A DNA stretch of 6,225 bases. It comes from CAZMSQ01 sp964569025 (GTDB lineage: Bacteria > Bacteroidota > Bacteroidia > Chitinophagales > Saprospiraceae). The notes beneath the pieces were generated by a model. The model made no database searches and was not told the origin of the DNA. It worked only from the letters and a program-made list of their open reading frames with translations. Below, piece by piece: positions 1 to 6,222 of this stretch. Position numbers and translations under genes: made by a program. Position 1 is the first letter of the stretch. The number at the start of each line of letters is the position of its first letter. Location of the stretch: assembly GCA_964569025.1 (NCBI GenBank), contig CAZMSQ010000078.1:1-6225 (forward strand). Direction: 5' to 3'.

Positions 1-44
1 GTCGGACCACTATAGTCGTCGGACCACTATAGTGGTCCGACCAG
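1..44. repeat. 17-bp tandem repeat containing a 24-bp perfect palindrome
   Basis: Positions 1-17 and 18-34 are two copies of a 17-bp unit (GTCGGACCACTATAGT plus C or G). Positions 35-44 match the first 10 bases of the unit at 8 of 10. Positions 18-41 form a perfect 24-bp palindrome that could fold as a 10-bp stem (GTCGGACCAC with its complement) around a TATA loop. No T-run follows, so it is not a classical intrinsic terminator for rightward transcription. It could be the 3' hairpin of an upstream gene, a binding site for a dimeric protein, or a repeat at which a contig broke. The array may continue left of the window. The repeat itself is certain; its role is unknown. Confidence 0.85.
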
Positions 45-139
45 TGTCAAGAGAACGTTAATTCTTTGAGTGCGAAGTAATTTTCTACGGAGGTTCATTA
101 TTTTTAGGGAAGATTCTGTAAACTTCAAAACCCGAGTCC

Positions 140-610
140 ATGAAATGGAGACGTCTCAGCGGTAAATCGATTGACCAGCCAATCAGGGAAGTGGTCGAGG
201 AGACCATACTCAGGGAGCAGGCCCAAGGGCACAGGCTGAAGGTGTGCATCGGGTCTGACTCTCAAGTGAGGGGAGGGACCACCGAAATTGCATCTGTGAT
301 TGTGTTTTTGCGCGAAAAGAAAGGCGGATTTATGTTTGTGAGCAGCCACCGGACAGACCAGCCGATGGGGCTGAGGGAGCGGATGATTAAGGAGGTGGCA
401 CGGTCGGTGGAGATTGCATACCATTTGTGCGATTTGCTGGACCGGCACAATGTGGATCTTGAGGTGCACGCAGATATCAACACAGATCCTCATTTTCAGT
501 CAAATGTGGCGCTCAAGGAGGCCATGGGGTACATCCGGGGGATGGGGTTTGTATTCAAGGCCAAGCCAGATGCATTTGCCTCTTCCAGTTGTGCGGATAA
601 GGTGTGCTGA
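140..610 (+). CDS. YkuK-family (DUF458) RNase H-like protein
   Basis: A 156-residue soluble protein that I recognise as the YkuK/DUF458 family, predicted to have an RNase H-like fold. The substrate and cellular role are not established, so nuclease activity is only a family prediction. Visible hallmarks are IGSDSQ (residues 37-42, first strand with D40), a central acidic helix with E85 and E91, HADIN (110-114, with D112), and the C-terminal signature KPDAFASSS (142-150, with D144). D40, D112 and D144 with a helix Glu would be the metal-binding acidic set. The start at 140 gives the expected N-terminus (MKWRRLSGK) and a near full-length protein. There is no Shine-Dalgarno sequence, as is usual in Bacteroidota. 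It ends one base before the stop of the convergent MATE gene. No signal peptide or membrane segment is seen. Confidence 0.9.
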   Translation: MKWRRLSGKSIDQPIREVVEETILREQAQGHRLKVCIGSDSQVRGGTTEIASVIVFLREKKGGFMFVSSHRTDQPMGLRERMIKEVARSVEIAYHLCDLLDRHNVDLEVHADINTDPHFQSNVALKEAMGYIRGMGFVFKAKPDAFASSSCADKVC

Positions 611-611
611 G

Positions 612-1916
612 CTACCGCAAACTCGTCCCTTTTCTGAGATAAAGCAATCCCTGCAGGAGCCCTCGGCTGGTCATAAACACCGCAAATGAAAGCCAGAGAT
701 GGCTATTGTCGGGGGTGGGGTGCATGAACCAGACAGCCAAAAAAAGTGCCAGCGCAATGGCCATGCTGTTGCGCATAGAGCGTGAGGCCGTCAGGCCGAC
801 AAATACACCGTCCCACATAAAACTGGCGAATGAAAGCACTGGTAAGGCTACCACCCACCACAAGAACGGAACTGCGACGCTGGCTACCTCCGCATCGGAT
901 GTGAAAAGGTCTACAATTGCCGGGCCAGCCACCCCATAGCATACTGCGAGCAGCACAGCAAACCCGCCGCCCCACAGGAAGCTGCGCCTGATTACTGCCT
1001 TCAGCCGGTTCTGATTGCCTGCCCCGGTGTATTTGCCCACCAGGCTCTCGGCTGCAAAGGCAAAGCCATCGATGCCGTAAGCCATCCAGATCATGAATTG
1101 ATAGAGAATGGTATTGGCCGCCAGGGTCAGCTGGCCGATGGCGGCAGAGCGGCTGTAGAAGAAGCCGTAGGCAAGGGTCAAGCAAACAGTGCGCACGAAT
1201 ATGTCGCCATTGATTCTGAGGAAATGAACGAAGGCGCTGAGCTCGCGGATGGACTGCCAGCGCAGGGCGCTCACTTTGTTGCGATACCGGAATGCCACCA
1301 GCAACAGCCCAATTGCCAGCCCGCTGTACTGCGCTCCGACTGTCCCCCAGGCTACCCCGGCCACGCCCAATCCGGCACCGAGCACCAGCCAGGCACTCAG
1401 CGCCATGTTGACCACATTCACAAGGACGGTAAGCAGGAGCGGATAGATGGCATTCTGCAGGCCCAAAAACCAGCCAAGCAGCACATACATGCTCAGCGTG
1501 GCCGGAATGGCCCACAGACGGATGGAGAAATAGGTGCTGACAAGGGAAGACTGGCCTTCGTCCACATTCATCAGATGCATGGCGGCCCGGCCAATGGGTA
1601 CCTGGAGCAGAAGAATGACCAGCGAGATAACCCCTGCACTGATCAGGGCACGCACAAGCGTCAACCCAGCAGCCTCATCGTCCTGCCGCCCCACCGCCTG
1701 GGCAGTGATGCCGGTGGTGCCCATCCGAAGGAATCCGAAATTCCAATACAGGATGTTAAAAATCATCGTCCCCACACCCAATGCACCGATATGGGCCGCT
1801 GACAAGCCGCCCATAAGCACCACATCCACCGAACCAATCAGGGGCACGGTGAGGTTGCTCAGGATGTTGGGTGCAGCAAGCCTGAGGATTTCTCGGTTGA
1901 GGTCGTCTCTGCGCAT
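612..1916 (-). CDS. MATE-family efflux transporter, DinF-like
   Basis: An inner-membrane cation-coupled multidrug/organic cation exporter of the MATE family, nearest the DinF branch. With the start at 1916 it has 434 residues, normal for the family, and its hydrophobic segments are consistent with 12 transmembrane helices. Landmarks (434-residue numbering) are NREILRLAAPNILSNL (7-22) leading into TM1, D31 in TM1 (GSVDVVLMG, the helix with a conserved proton/cation-coupling Asp), GTTGITAQAVGR (66-77), RINGDIFVRT (234-243) starting the second bundle, and the DinF-type stretch YGIDGFAFAAESLVGKYTG (280-298). The frame stays open to an ATG at 2012 (466 residues), but those 32 extra residues are hydrophilic, unlike MATE N-termini, and cover a candidate promoter. 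The gene is convergent with the YkuK gene and divergent from the ligase gene. The transported substrate cannot be told from sequence. Confidence 0.92.
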   Translation of the reverse strand: MRRDDLNREILRLAAPNILSNLTVPLIGSVDVVLMGGLSAAHIGALGVGTMIFNILYWNFGFLRMGTTGITAQAVGRQDDEAAGLTLVRALISAGVISLVILLLQVPIGRAAMHLMNVDEGQSSLVSTYFSIRLWAIPATLSMYVLLGWFLGLQNAIYPLLLTVLVNVVNMALSAWLVLGAGLGVAGVAWGTVGAQYSGLAIGLLLVAFRYRNKVSALRWQSIRELSAFVHFLRINGDIFVRTVCLTLAYGFFYSRSAAIGQLTLAANTILYQFMIWMAYGIDGFAFAAESLVGKYTGAGNQNRLKAVIRRSFLWGGGFAVLLAVCYGVAGPAIVDLFTSDAEVASVAVPFLWWVVALPVLSFASFMWDGVFVGLTASRSMRNSMAIALALFLAVWFMHPTPDNSHLWLSFAVFMTSRGLLQGLLYLRKGTSLR

Positions 1917-1938
1917 TCGGGCGATTTCGTTACCTTTG
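1908..1938 (+). promoter_or_regulatory. Candidate Bacteroidota-type promoter for the ligase gene
   Basis: TACCTTTG (1931-1938) matches TAnnTTTG exactly, and TCTG (1908-1911) lies 19 nt upstream in place of TTTG (one mismatch). Transcription would start near 1944 and leave a long leader of about 145 nt before the ligase ATG at 2090. The upstream box overlaps the MATE start codon (1914-1916). Transcripts from this promoter and from the MATE promoter would overlap by tens of bases at their 5' ends. Prediction only. Confidence 0.3.
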
Positions 1939-1984
1939 AGGCAGTGCTCAATGTGAGTTGCTCCGGCACCATTGCCGATTGCCA

Positions 1985-2016
1985 CAAACATAGAGGAAAG
2001 CCGGCGCTCCACGAAA
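1985..2016 (-). promoter_or_regulatory. Candidate Bacteroidota-type promoter for the MATE gene
   Basis: Read on the minus strand, TATGTTTG (1992 down to 1985) matches the Bacteroidota -7 consensus TAnnTTTG exactly. TTTC (2016 to 2013) lies 20 nt upstream, where TTTG is expected (one mismatch). Transcription would start near 1980, giving a leader of about 60 nt before the ATG at 1916. This makes a start at 2012 unlikely, because that codon would sit inside the promoter. Based on consensus matching alone. Confidence 0.4.
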
Positions 2017-2089
2017 AGGATTCCGGTTTGTTTTTTGGGCCCTGCCGCCCCCGGGCCGGCATCCTATTCATTCTGAGCAACAGTCTGAC

Positions 2090-4861
2090 ATGCGCATCGG
2101 GATATTTTTTGGCGGCCCCTCCCGCGAGCGGGAAATCTCTTTTGCCGGAGGACGCACGGTATACGACAATCTCGATAAATCAATCTTTACCCCTATTCCC
2201 ATTTTCATAGACGGCCAGCGCCGCATGATACTCCTCGATTGGGCCTACATCTACAAAGGCACCATCCGCGACTTTTATCCTCCCCCTCCCTTTTTGCCCC
2301 CCTCCCCACACCATTTCCAAATCTACTCCGAAAGTCTCACAGGCCTAACCTCCGAGGCGCGCCAACAAATGGGACAGGCCGTGGGACGGCCAATCGGTAT
2401 CGAAGAACTGACTACACTCATCGACATGGCATTCCTCGCCCTCCACGGGGAGTACGGCGAAGACGGCCAGATTCAAGGGCTCCTCGACAGTCTGCAAATC
2501 CCGTATACAGGGAGCGGTATCCGAGGGGCTTCTATTGGAATGGATAAGGCGTTTCAAAAGCGCTGGATGCAGGCAGCAGGATTCTCAACCCCTCCCATGC
2601 TTGTGATCAAAAGAGAGTCATGGAAGAATGAAGTGCTGAATCAGGCAAGGCGAATGGCATATCTCAGCAGCCTGTATGGTGAGGCAACCAAAGCGTGCGG
2701 CCTCCCTCTGGTGGTCAGACCCGCTAATCAGGGATCTTCCATTGGAGTCAGTATAGTGCAGGAGGAGAATGGTCTGGATGCATTTGACCAAGCCGTGCAG
2801 GCAGCCTTTTTCTGCCGAAAGGTCACCGCTGCCGAATGGCAGTGCAAGGGGCCGGAGGGGCGCGTAGAATGGGTGCGGGAACTCTCAGACCTGCGGTCCG
2901 GCACTGGACTGCCATTGCGCCTGATTCAGGATGGGAATGTCCAAATCGCCCACCTCCACCACACCGAAGATGTGCTGGATGCCCTCAATCAACATCTTGG
3001 TCCCGGGGGATTGGAGAGCGTATGGCTGGAGGGAGACCAACTCGAGCAACAAGTGGTGATTGAAGGATTTTTGAGTGGGAAAGAATTTTCGTGCATAGTG
3101 GTGCGCACAACCGATGGAGAGGCCATGGCATTGCCGCCGACAGAAATTGTCAAGGGAGGAGAGGTCTTCGATTACCGCTCCAAATATCTGCCCGGACTTT
3201 CCCGAAAGGAAACTCCCATCAGCCTGCCCAATGAACAGGTGGAGGCCATCCGCAGAGAATGTGTCAGGTTGTTCAAAACCCTCGGCTTCGATACCTATGC
3301 CCGCATTGACGGATTCATATCCGAAGAAGGACACATTGTCCTCAACGATCCGAATACCACATCTGGCATGCTCCCTTCCTCATTCTTCTTCCACCAGGCC
3401 GCTGAAATCGGACTGACTCCCACCCAGTTTCTGACCTTCATCCTGCGCACCTCGCTCTGGGAGCGCCACCGACAGAAGCTGGTGGCAAGTCATTATGGTA
3501 CCTTGTTGGCGCAGATGGATCGCCGAATCGGGGAGGCGAGACGTGAGGCAGGACAACGAGTCAAAGTGGCCGTCCTGTTGGGCGGCTACTCATATGAGCG
3601 GCATATTTCACTGGAAAGTGGCAGGAATGTCTTCGAAAAGCTGGCCGGCTCCGAAAAATATGAGCCCGTCCCTGTCTTCCTGACTCATGACGAATCCGGC
3701 ACCCATGAGCTCTTTCAGCTGCCGGCAAACCTGATGCTGAAAGACAATGCCGATGACATTCTCCACCACATCCGTTCCGGCACCTCGCGCCAGTTGCTCG
3801 AGGACATCCGCAGAGAGGCATCGGCAATCACAGCTACCTACGCATCTGAAGGGGTCATCTTTACCCCCCGCATCCTGACCTACGATGATTTAGCTAAACA
3901 GTTTGACGGAGTCTTTATCGCCCTGCACGGGCGCCCGGGAGAAGATGGGACCGTACAGCAGGAGCTAGAAGCCCGCGGGATTCCATACAACGGGTCCCCT
4001 CCAGAGTCAGCAGCAGTGACCATTCACAAATACAGGACCCTCCGCCGACTTGCCGCTGAAGGATTACCGGTGACAGGGCAGGAATTGCTTCCTGCAGAAG
4101 AATTCTTCAAAGATCCCGAAGGCTTCCTCTTGCATATCGAGCAGCGCTTTCAGTACCCCTTTATCGCTAAACCAGTCGACGATGGGTGCTCCAGCGCCGT
4201 GATGGTCATCCGGTCCCGAGACAAACTCAGAGCTTATCTCCAGGCCCTGTTTCGAGAGTCAGAATTCCTCTCGGAAAAATTGCGCAATATGCTCGGCATT
4301 TCTCTACGAGAAGAATTTCCGCAAAAAAAGGAGGTCTTGTTAGAAGATCTCATTACAGCCCGCGGTGCTGACCGTTTTTTGGAAATCACCGGAGGGTTTT
4401 TGACACATTATGAAACCGACGGATCCTTGAGATATGAAATGTTTGAACCCTCTGAGGCATTGGCAGGAGGGGAGGTTCTGACTCTGGAGGAGAAATTTCT
4501 GGCTGGAGAAGGTCAGAATATTACCCCGGCGCGGTTTTCTGATAATCCCGAGCGGCAGCACAAGTACTCTTTACAAGTCAGGTCTGCCTTAGAGCGTACC
4601 GCCAGATTGCTTGGGGTTGAGGGCTATGCCCGCATTGATGCGTTTGTGAGAATTGATGAGCATGCTGGAGAGGCCGAAACCATTGTGGTGGAGGTGAATT
4701 CACTGCCAGGTATGACTCCGGCTACAGCTATTTTTCACCAGGCTGCTTTGAACGGCTACAAGCCCTATGATTTTGTTGACCACATCCTGGAGTTCGGGCG
4801 TCAGAGGCAGGCACGCAAGGCAGACTCTCAAAAATATTCCGCATCTTCGCAAGGCAGTTGA
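2090..4861 (+). CDS. ddl: Two-module (tandem) D-alanine--D-alanine ligase-like protein
   Basis: A 923-residue cytoplasmic protein made of two D-Ala-D-Ala ligase-like ATP-grasp modules; a usual Ddl is about 300-370 residues. The family reaction is 2 D-Ala + ATP to D-Ala-D-Ala + ADP + Pi for peptidoglycan precursors. Module 1 (about 1-460) has FFGGPSRERE (6-15, E13), LALHGEYGEDG (116-126), MDK (151-153), RPANQGSSIG (210-219), E325, KYL (365-367), ARID (404-407), DPNTTSGM (420-427) and an extra stretch of about 75 residues near 240-320. Module 2 (about 490-905) has LLGGYSYER (496-504, E503), ALHGRPGEDG (611-620), KPVDDGCSSA (694-703), E752, KFLAGEGQ (802-809), ARID (847-850) and the classical EVNSLPGM (868-875). 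Shared strings (ALHG..GEDG, IPY.GS, YARID, FHQAA) show internal duplication. Module 1 carries R210 and D420 where Lys and Glu are usual; module 2 carries F803 where Tyr is usual. The fused form appears typical of some Bacteroidota, from memory. The start gives the expected N-terminus MRIGIFFGGPS. Ligase-family membership is very secure; the exact product of each module is not. Confidence 0.93.
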   Translation: MRIGIFFGGPSREREISFAGGRTVYDNLDKSIFTPIPIFIDGQRRMILLDWAYIYKGTIRDFYPPPPFLPPSPHHFQIYSESLTGLTSEARQQMGQAVGRPIGIEELTTLIDMAFLALHGEYGEDGQIQGLLDSLQIPYTGSGIRGASIGMDKAFQKRWMQAAGFSTPPMLVIKRESWKNEVLNQARRMAYLSSLYGEATKACGLPLVVRPANQGSSIGVSIVQEENGLDAFDQAVQAAFFCRKVTAAEWQCKGPEGRVEWVRELSDLRSGTGLPLRLIQDGNVQIAHLHHTEDVLDALNQHLGPGGLESVWLEGDQLEQQVVIEGFLSGKEFSCIVVRTTDGEAMALPPTEIVKGGEVFDYRSKYLPGLSRKETPISLPNEQVEAIRRECVRLFKTLGFDTYARIDGFISEEGHIVLNDPNTTSGMLPSSFFFHQAAEIGLTPTQFLTFILRTSLWERHRQKLVASHYGTLLAQMDRRIGEARREAGQRVKVAVLLGGYSYERHISLESGRNVFEKLAGSEKYEPVPVFLTHDESGTHELFQLPANLMLKDNADDILHHIRSGTSRQLLEDIRREASAITATYASEGVIFTPRILTYDDLAKQFDGVFIALHGRPGEDGTVQQELEARGIPYNGSPPESAAVTIHKYRTLRRLAAEGLPVTGQELLPAEEFFKDPEGFLLHIEQRFQYPFIAKPVDDGCSSAVMVIRSRDKLRAYLQALFRESEFLSEKLRNMLGISLREEFPQKKEVLLEDLITARGADRFLEITGGFLTHYETDGSLRYEMFEPSEALAGGEVLTLEEKFLAGEGQNITPARFSDNPERQHKYSLQVRSALERTARLLGVEGYARIDAFVRIDEHAGEAETIVVEVNSLPGMTPATAIFHQAALNGYKPYDFVDHILEFGRQRQARKADSQKYSASSQGS
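2282..2307 (-). other. G-quadruplex motif on the template strand within the ligase gene
   Basis: The plus strand reads C5-T-C3-TTTTTG-C6-T-C4. The minus strand therefore has four G-runs of at least three separated by loops of 1, 6 and 1 nt, which fits the G3+N1-7 quadruplex pattern. It encodes the proline-rich loop YPPPPFLPPSP (residues 63-73) of ligase module 1, about 190 nt into the gene. The pattern is plain in the sequence; folding in the cell is not shown. Confidence 0.6.
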
Positions 4862-4874
4862 CTTGCTAAGTCAA
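4858..4874 (+). promoter_or_regulatory. Hairpin over the ligase stop codon
   Basis: TTGACTT and AAGTCAA form a perfect 7-bp inverted repeat around the loop GCT. The ligase stop codon TGA (4859-4861) lies in its left arm. The sequence after it is AT-rich but has no T-run, so a strong intrinsic terminator is unlikely. In the 26-bp gap before the PASTA gene it could tune read-through, mRNA stability or translation of the second gene. The inverted repeat is certain; the role is a guess. Confidence 0.45.
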
Positions 4875-4887
4875 TAATTTATCTGGT

Positions 4888-5757
4888 ATGAAGAACGGAC
4901 TGGTCAGTATTTGGTCGTGGCTGAAGGCAGCCGGAACAGAAACCATACTTTTTCTGACCAGTTGGATGTTTTTCAAAAACATGGTTCTTCTCATTCTGGC
5001 TCTCGGTCTCACAGGCTTCTTGACTTTTATGTGGTTACATTGGTACACCAATCACGGGGAGACCTACGAGGTACACGATTATGTCGGGATGAACGTCGAT
5101 GAGGCCATCGCGCTTGCCGAAAGCCGGAGTTTTCGAATTCAGATTGCTGATTCCCTTTTCCTTGTGGGTACCCCCCCGAATACGGTTGTACGCCAGACCC
5201 CCGGAGCGCTTTCCTGTGTCAAGGAAAACCGCACCATCTATCTCAGTGTTACGAAGCGCCTCCCCGAACCCCGCCGCCTGCCAGACCTGCGGGCCGGTAA
5301 TGATGACTTTGACCGCTTTCGCCAGAAGTGTCAAAACCTGGATGTCCATGTGGTCAAGCGTGGAGTCGAGTTTAACAACATCCTTGCCGATAATACCATT
5401 CTCAAAGTCTTCTACAAAGGCCGCGATATCACCACCCAACTCTACGCCCAAGAGGGTGCCATGGTCAACCAAACCGACACCATTGAGGTCATCACCTCTG
5501 CCCGCTCTGCCGGCACCATCGCCGTGCCCGACCTCATCTGCCGTCGCCTCGACGCGGCCCGCTTTCTGGTCAACAGTTACAACCTCACCGTCGGGATCAT
5601 CTACGAAGATGAAACCGTTATCAACCGCGATAGGGCTTTCGTCTATCAACAGGAGCCTCCCTATCCTGGCAAGGCCGATGTCGGCGGAATGGTCAATCTC
5701 TATCTGACCCAGGACCCCCCTGTTTTTTGTCAGGAAGCTGACTCGCCGGATCAGTAA
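4888..5757 (+). CDS. Single-pass membrane protein with three PASTA-like repeats
   Basis: A 289-residue protein with a short cytoplasmic N-terminus (1-30), one transmembrane helix (about 31-50, MVLLILALGLTGFLTFMWL) and a periplasmic part of three PASTA-like repeats. Repeat 1 is about 58-123, with GMNVDEAIALAES followed by QTPGALSCVKENRTIYLSV. Repeat 2 (about 130-204) is divergent, with LPDL at 131-134 and FYKGRDITTQLY at 175-186. Repeat 3 (about 211-274) has VPDLICRRLDAARFLV at 213-228. There is no kinase or transpeptidase domain, so this is the stand-alone PASTA type known in Bacteroidota. PASTA domains elsewhere bind muropeptides or beta-lactams; ligand binding here is inferred. It lies 26 bp after the ligase gene on the same strand and is probably cotranscribed. 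The ATG at 4888 is preferred; the ATG at 4966 (residue 27) would still keep the membrane helix. Four Cys (110, 148, 218, 281) lie on the predicted periplasmic side. Confidence 0.88.
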   Translation: MKNGLVSIWSWLKAAGTETILFLTSWMFFKNMVLLILALGLTGFLTFMWLHWYTNHGETYEVHDYVGMNVDEAIALAESRSFRIQIADSLFLVGTPPNTVVRQTPGALSCVKENRTIYLSVTKRLPEPRRLPDLRAGNDDFDRFRQKCQNLDVHVVKRGVEFNNILADNTILKVFYKGRDITTQLYAQEGAMVNQTDTIEVITSARSAGTIAVPDLICRRLDAARFLVNSYNLTVGIIYEDETVINRDRAFVYQQEPPYPGKADVGGMVNLYLTQDPPVFCQEADSPDQ

Positions 5758-5956
5758 ACGCATCAACAGAACTGGCAAATGACCAATGGTCCGTCCATCT
5801 TTGTCTTGAAAAGCAGTTTCTTTTGGGCAACCATTTTAGTCAGCATGGCTCCCTTACACGGTTCAATCAGCAATCAATGTAGTTTTCTGATGTCTGCAGA
5901 CAGTTTCAGCATGCTCTTCCTCTTGTCAGCTGCTTAAAGTGATTCTCACAATTCGG

Positions 5957-5996
5957 ATTCTCCAAATTTGTGTACGTACAGATGGTGATGGAGAAT
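5957..5996. repeat. Nested inverted repeats in the 3' noncoding region
   Basis: ATTCTCC (5957-5963) and GGAGAAT (5990-5996) are perfect 7-bp arms. Between them lie two perfect palindromes: CAAATTTG (5963-5970, sharing its first base with the left arm) and TGTACGTACA (5971-5980), the latter centred within 1 bp of the outer pair's centre. It could be an operator, a transcript-end structure or a relic of a mobile element. No function can be assigned from sequence alone. Confidence 0.5.
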
Positions 5997-6203
5997 GTAA
6001 CATGCAGTTAACAATTGTTTATGGTGCGCCAGATACCATTATCAGCACTTTCGTGAGGTTTTTGAGTGATTCCTTTCTCGCTAAATTTATGCAAGATTCT
6101 GATTTTCAGTTGATAAATTGCATGCTTGTTTTTAAAAATGTGATTCAACTCTTGTTTTTCTTAAGCCAGCTATTCAGACCGAAAGAGCAAAGAAATTTTG
6201 CAC

Positions 6204-6222
6204 TGTCGTAGTATTGTCGTAG
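6204..6222 (+). repeat. Short direct repeat at the right edge
   Basis: TGTCGTAG occurs at 6204-6211 and again at 6215-6222, a period of 11 bp. The final bases GTCGTAGG (6216-6223) resemble GTCGTCGG at 15-22 in the left-edge repeat (7 of 8). It may be the start of a longer array outside the window, or chance. Confidence 0.4.

Noticed and set aside
1..44. Left-edge tandem repeat as a CRISPR array
   Set aside because: The units abut with no unique spacers, and the 17-bp unit is too short.
61..85. TTTG at 65-68 and TAATTTTC at 78-85 as a promoter for the YkuK gene
   Set aside because: The boxes are only 9 nt apart instead of 19-21, and the -7 box has a mismatch.
703..1515. Open frame of 270 codons on the minus strand in another frame of the MATE gene
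   Set aside because: The true MATE frame is continuous from start to stop, so this is an out-of-frame reading and not evidence of a frameshift.
1098..1802. Open frame of 234 codons on the plus strand opposite the MATE gene
   Set aside because: It is polar and repetitive in Gln, His and Pro, with no recognisable domain, while the opposite strand encodes a clear MATE protein. It is an antisense shadow.
1917..2012. N-terminal extension of the MATE frame to an ATG at 2012
   Set aside because: The 32 extra residues are hydrophilic and unlike MATE N-termini, and the frame would cover a good promoter candidate. The ATG at 1916 gives a normal MATE start.
2031..2058. T-run beside a GC-rich inverted repeat (GGGCCC and CCGGGCC) upstream of the ligase gene
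   Set aside because: The T-run precedes the inverted repeat on the plus strand and reads as an A-run on the minus strand, so it is not an intrinsic terminator in either direction.
2121..2132. CCCGC-GA-GCGGG inverted repeat just inside the ligase gene
   Set aside because: It encodes the conserved SRERE motif of the ligase and has a 2-nt loop, so it is explained by coding constraint.
5781..5791. GACCAATGGTC inverted repeat after the PASTA gene as a terminator
   Set aside because: The stem is only 4-5 bp with a 1-3 nt loop and no T-run follows.
5779..5937. 52-codon plus-strand frame encoding a hydrophobic peptide
   Set aside because: No family recognised and no ribosome or promoter signal; a frame of this length is expected by chance.
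5939..6211. 90-codon plus-strand frame with a GTG start
   Set aside because: It is AT-rich, has no recognised motif and no visible start signal, and contains the nested palindromes. It is more likely noncoding, though a small unknown gene cannot be excluded.
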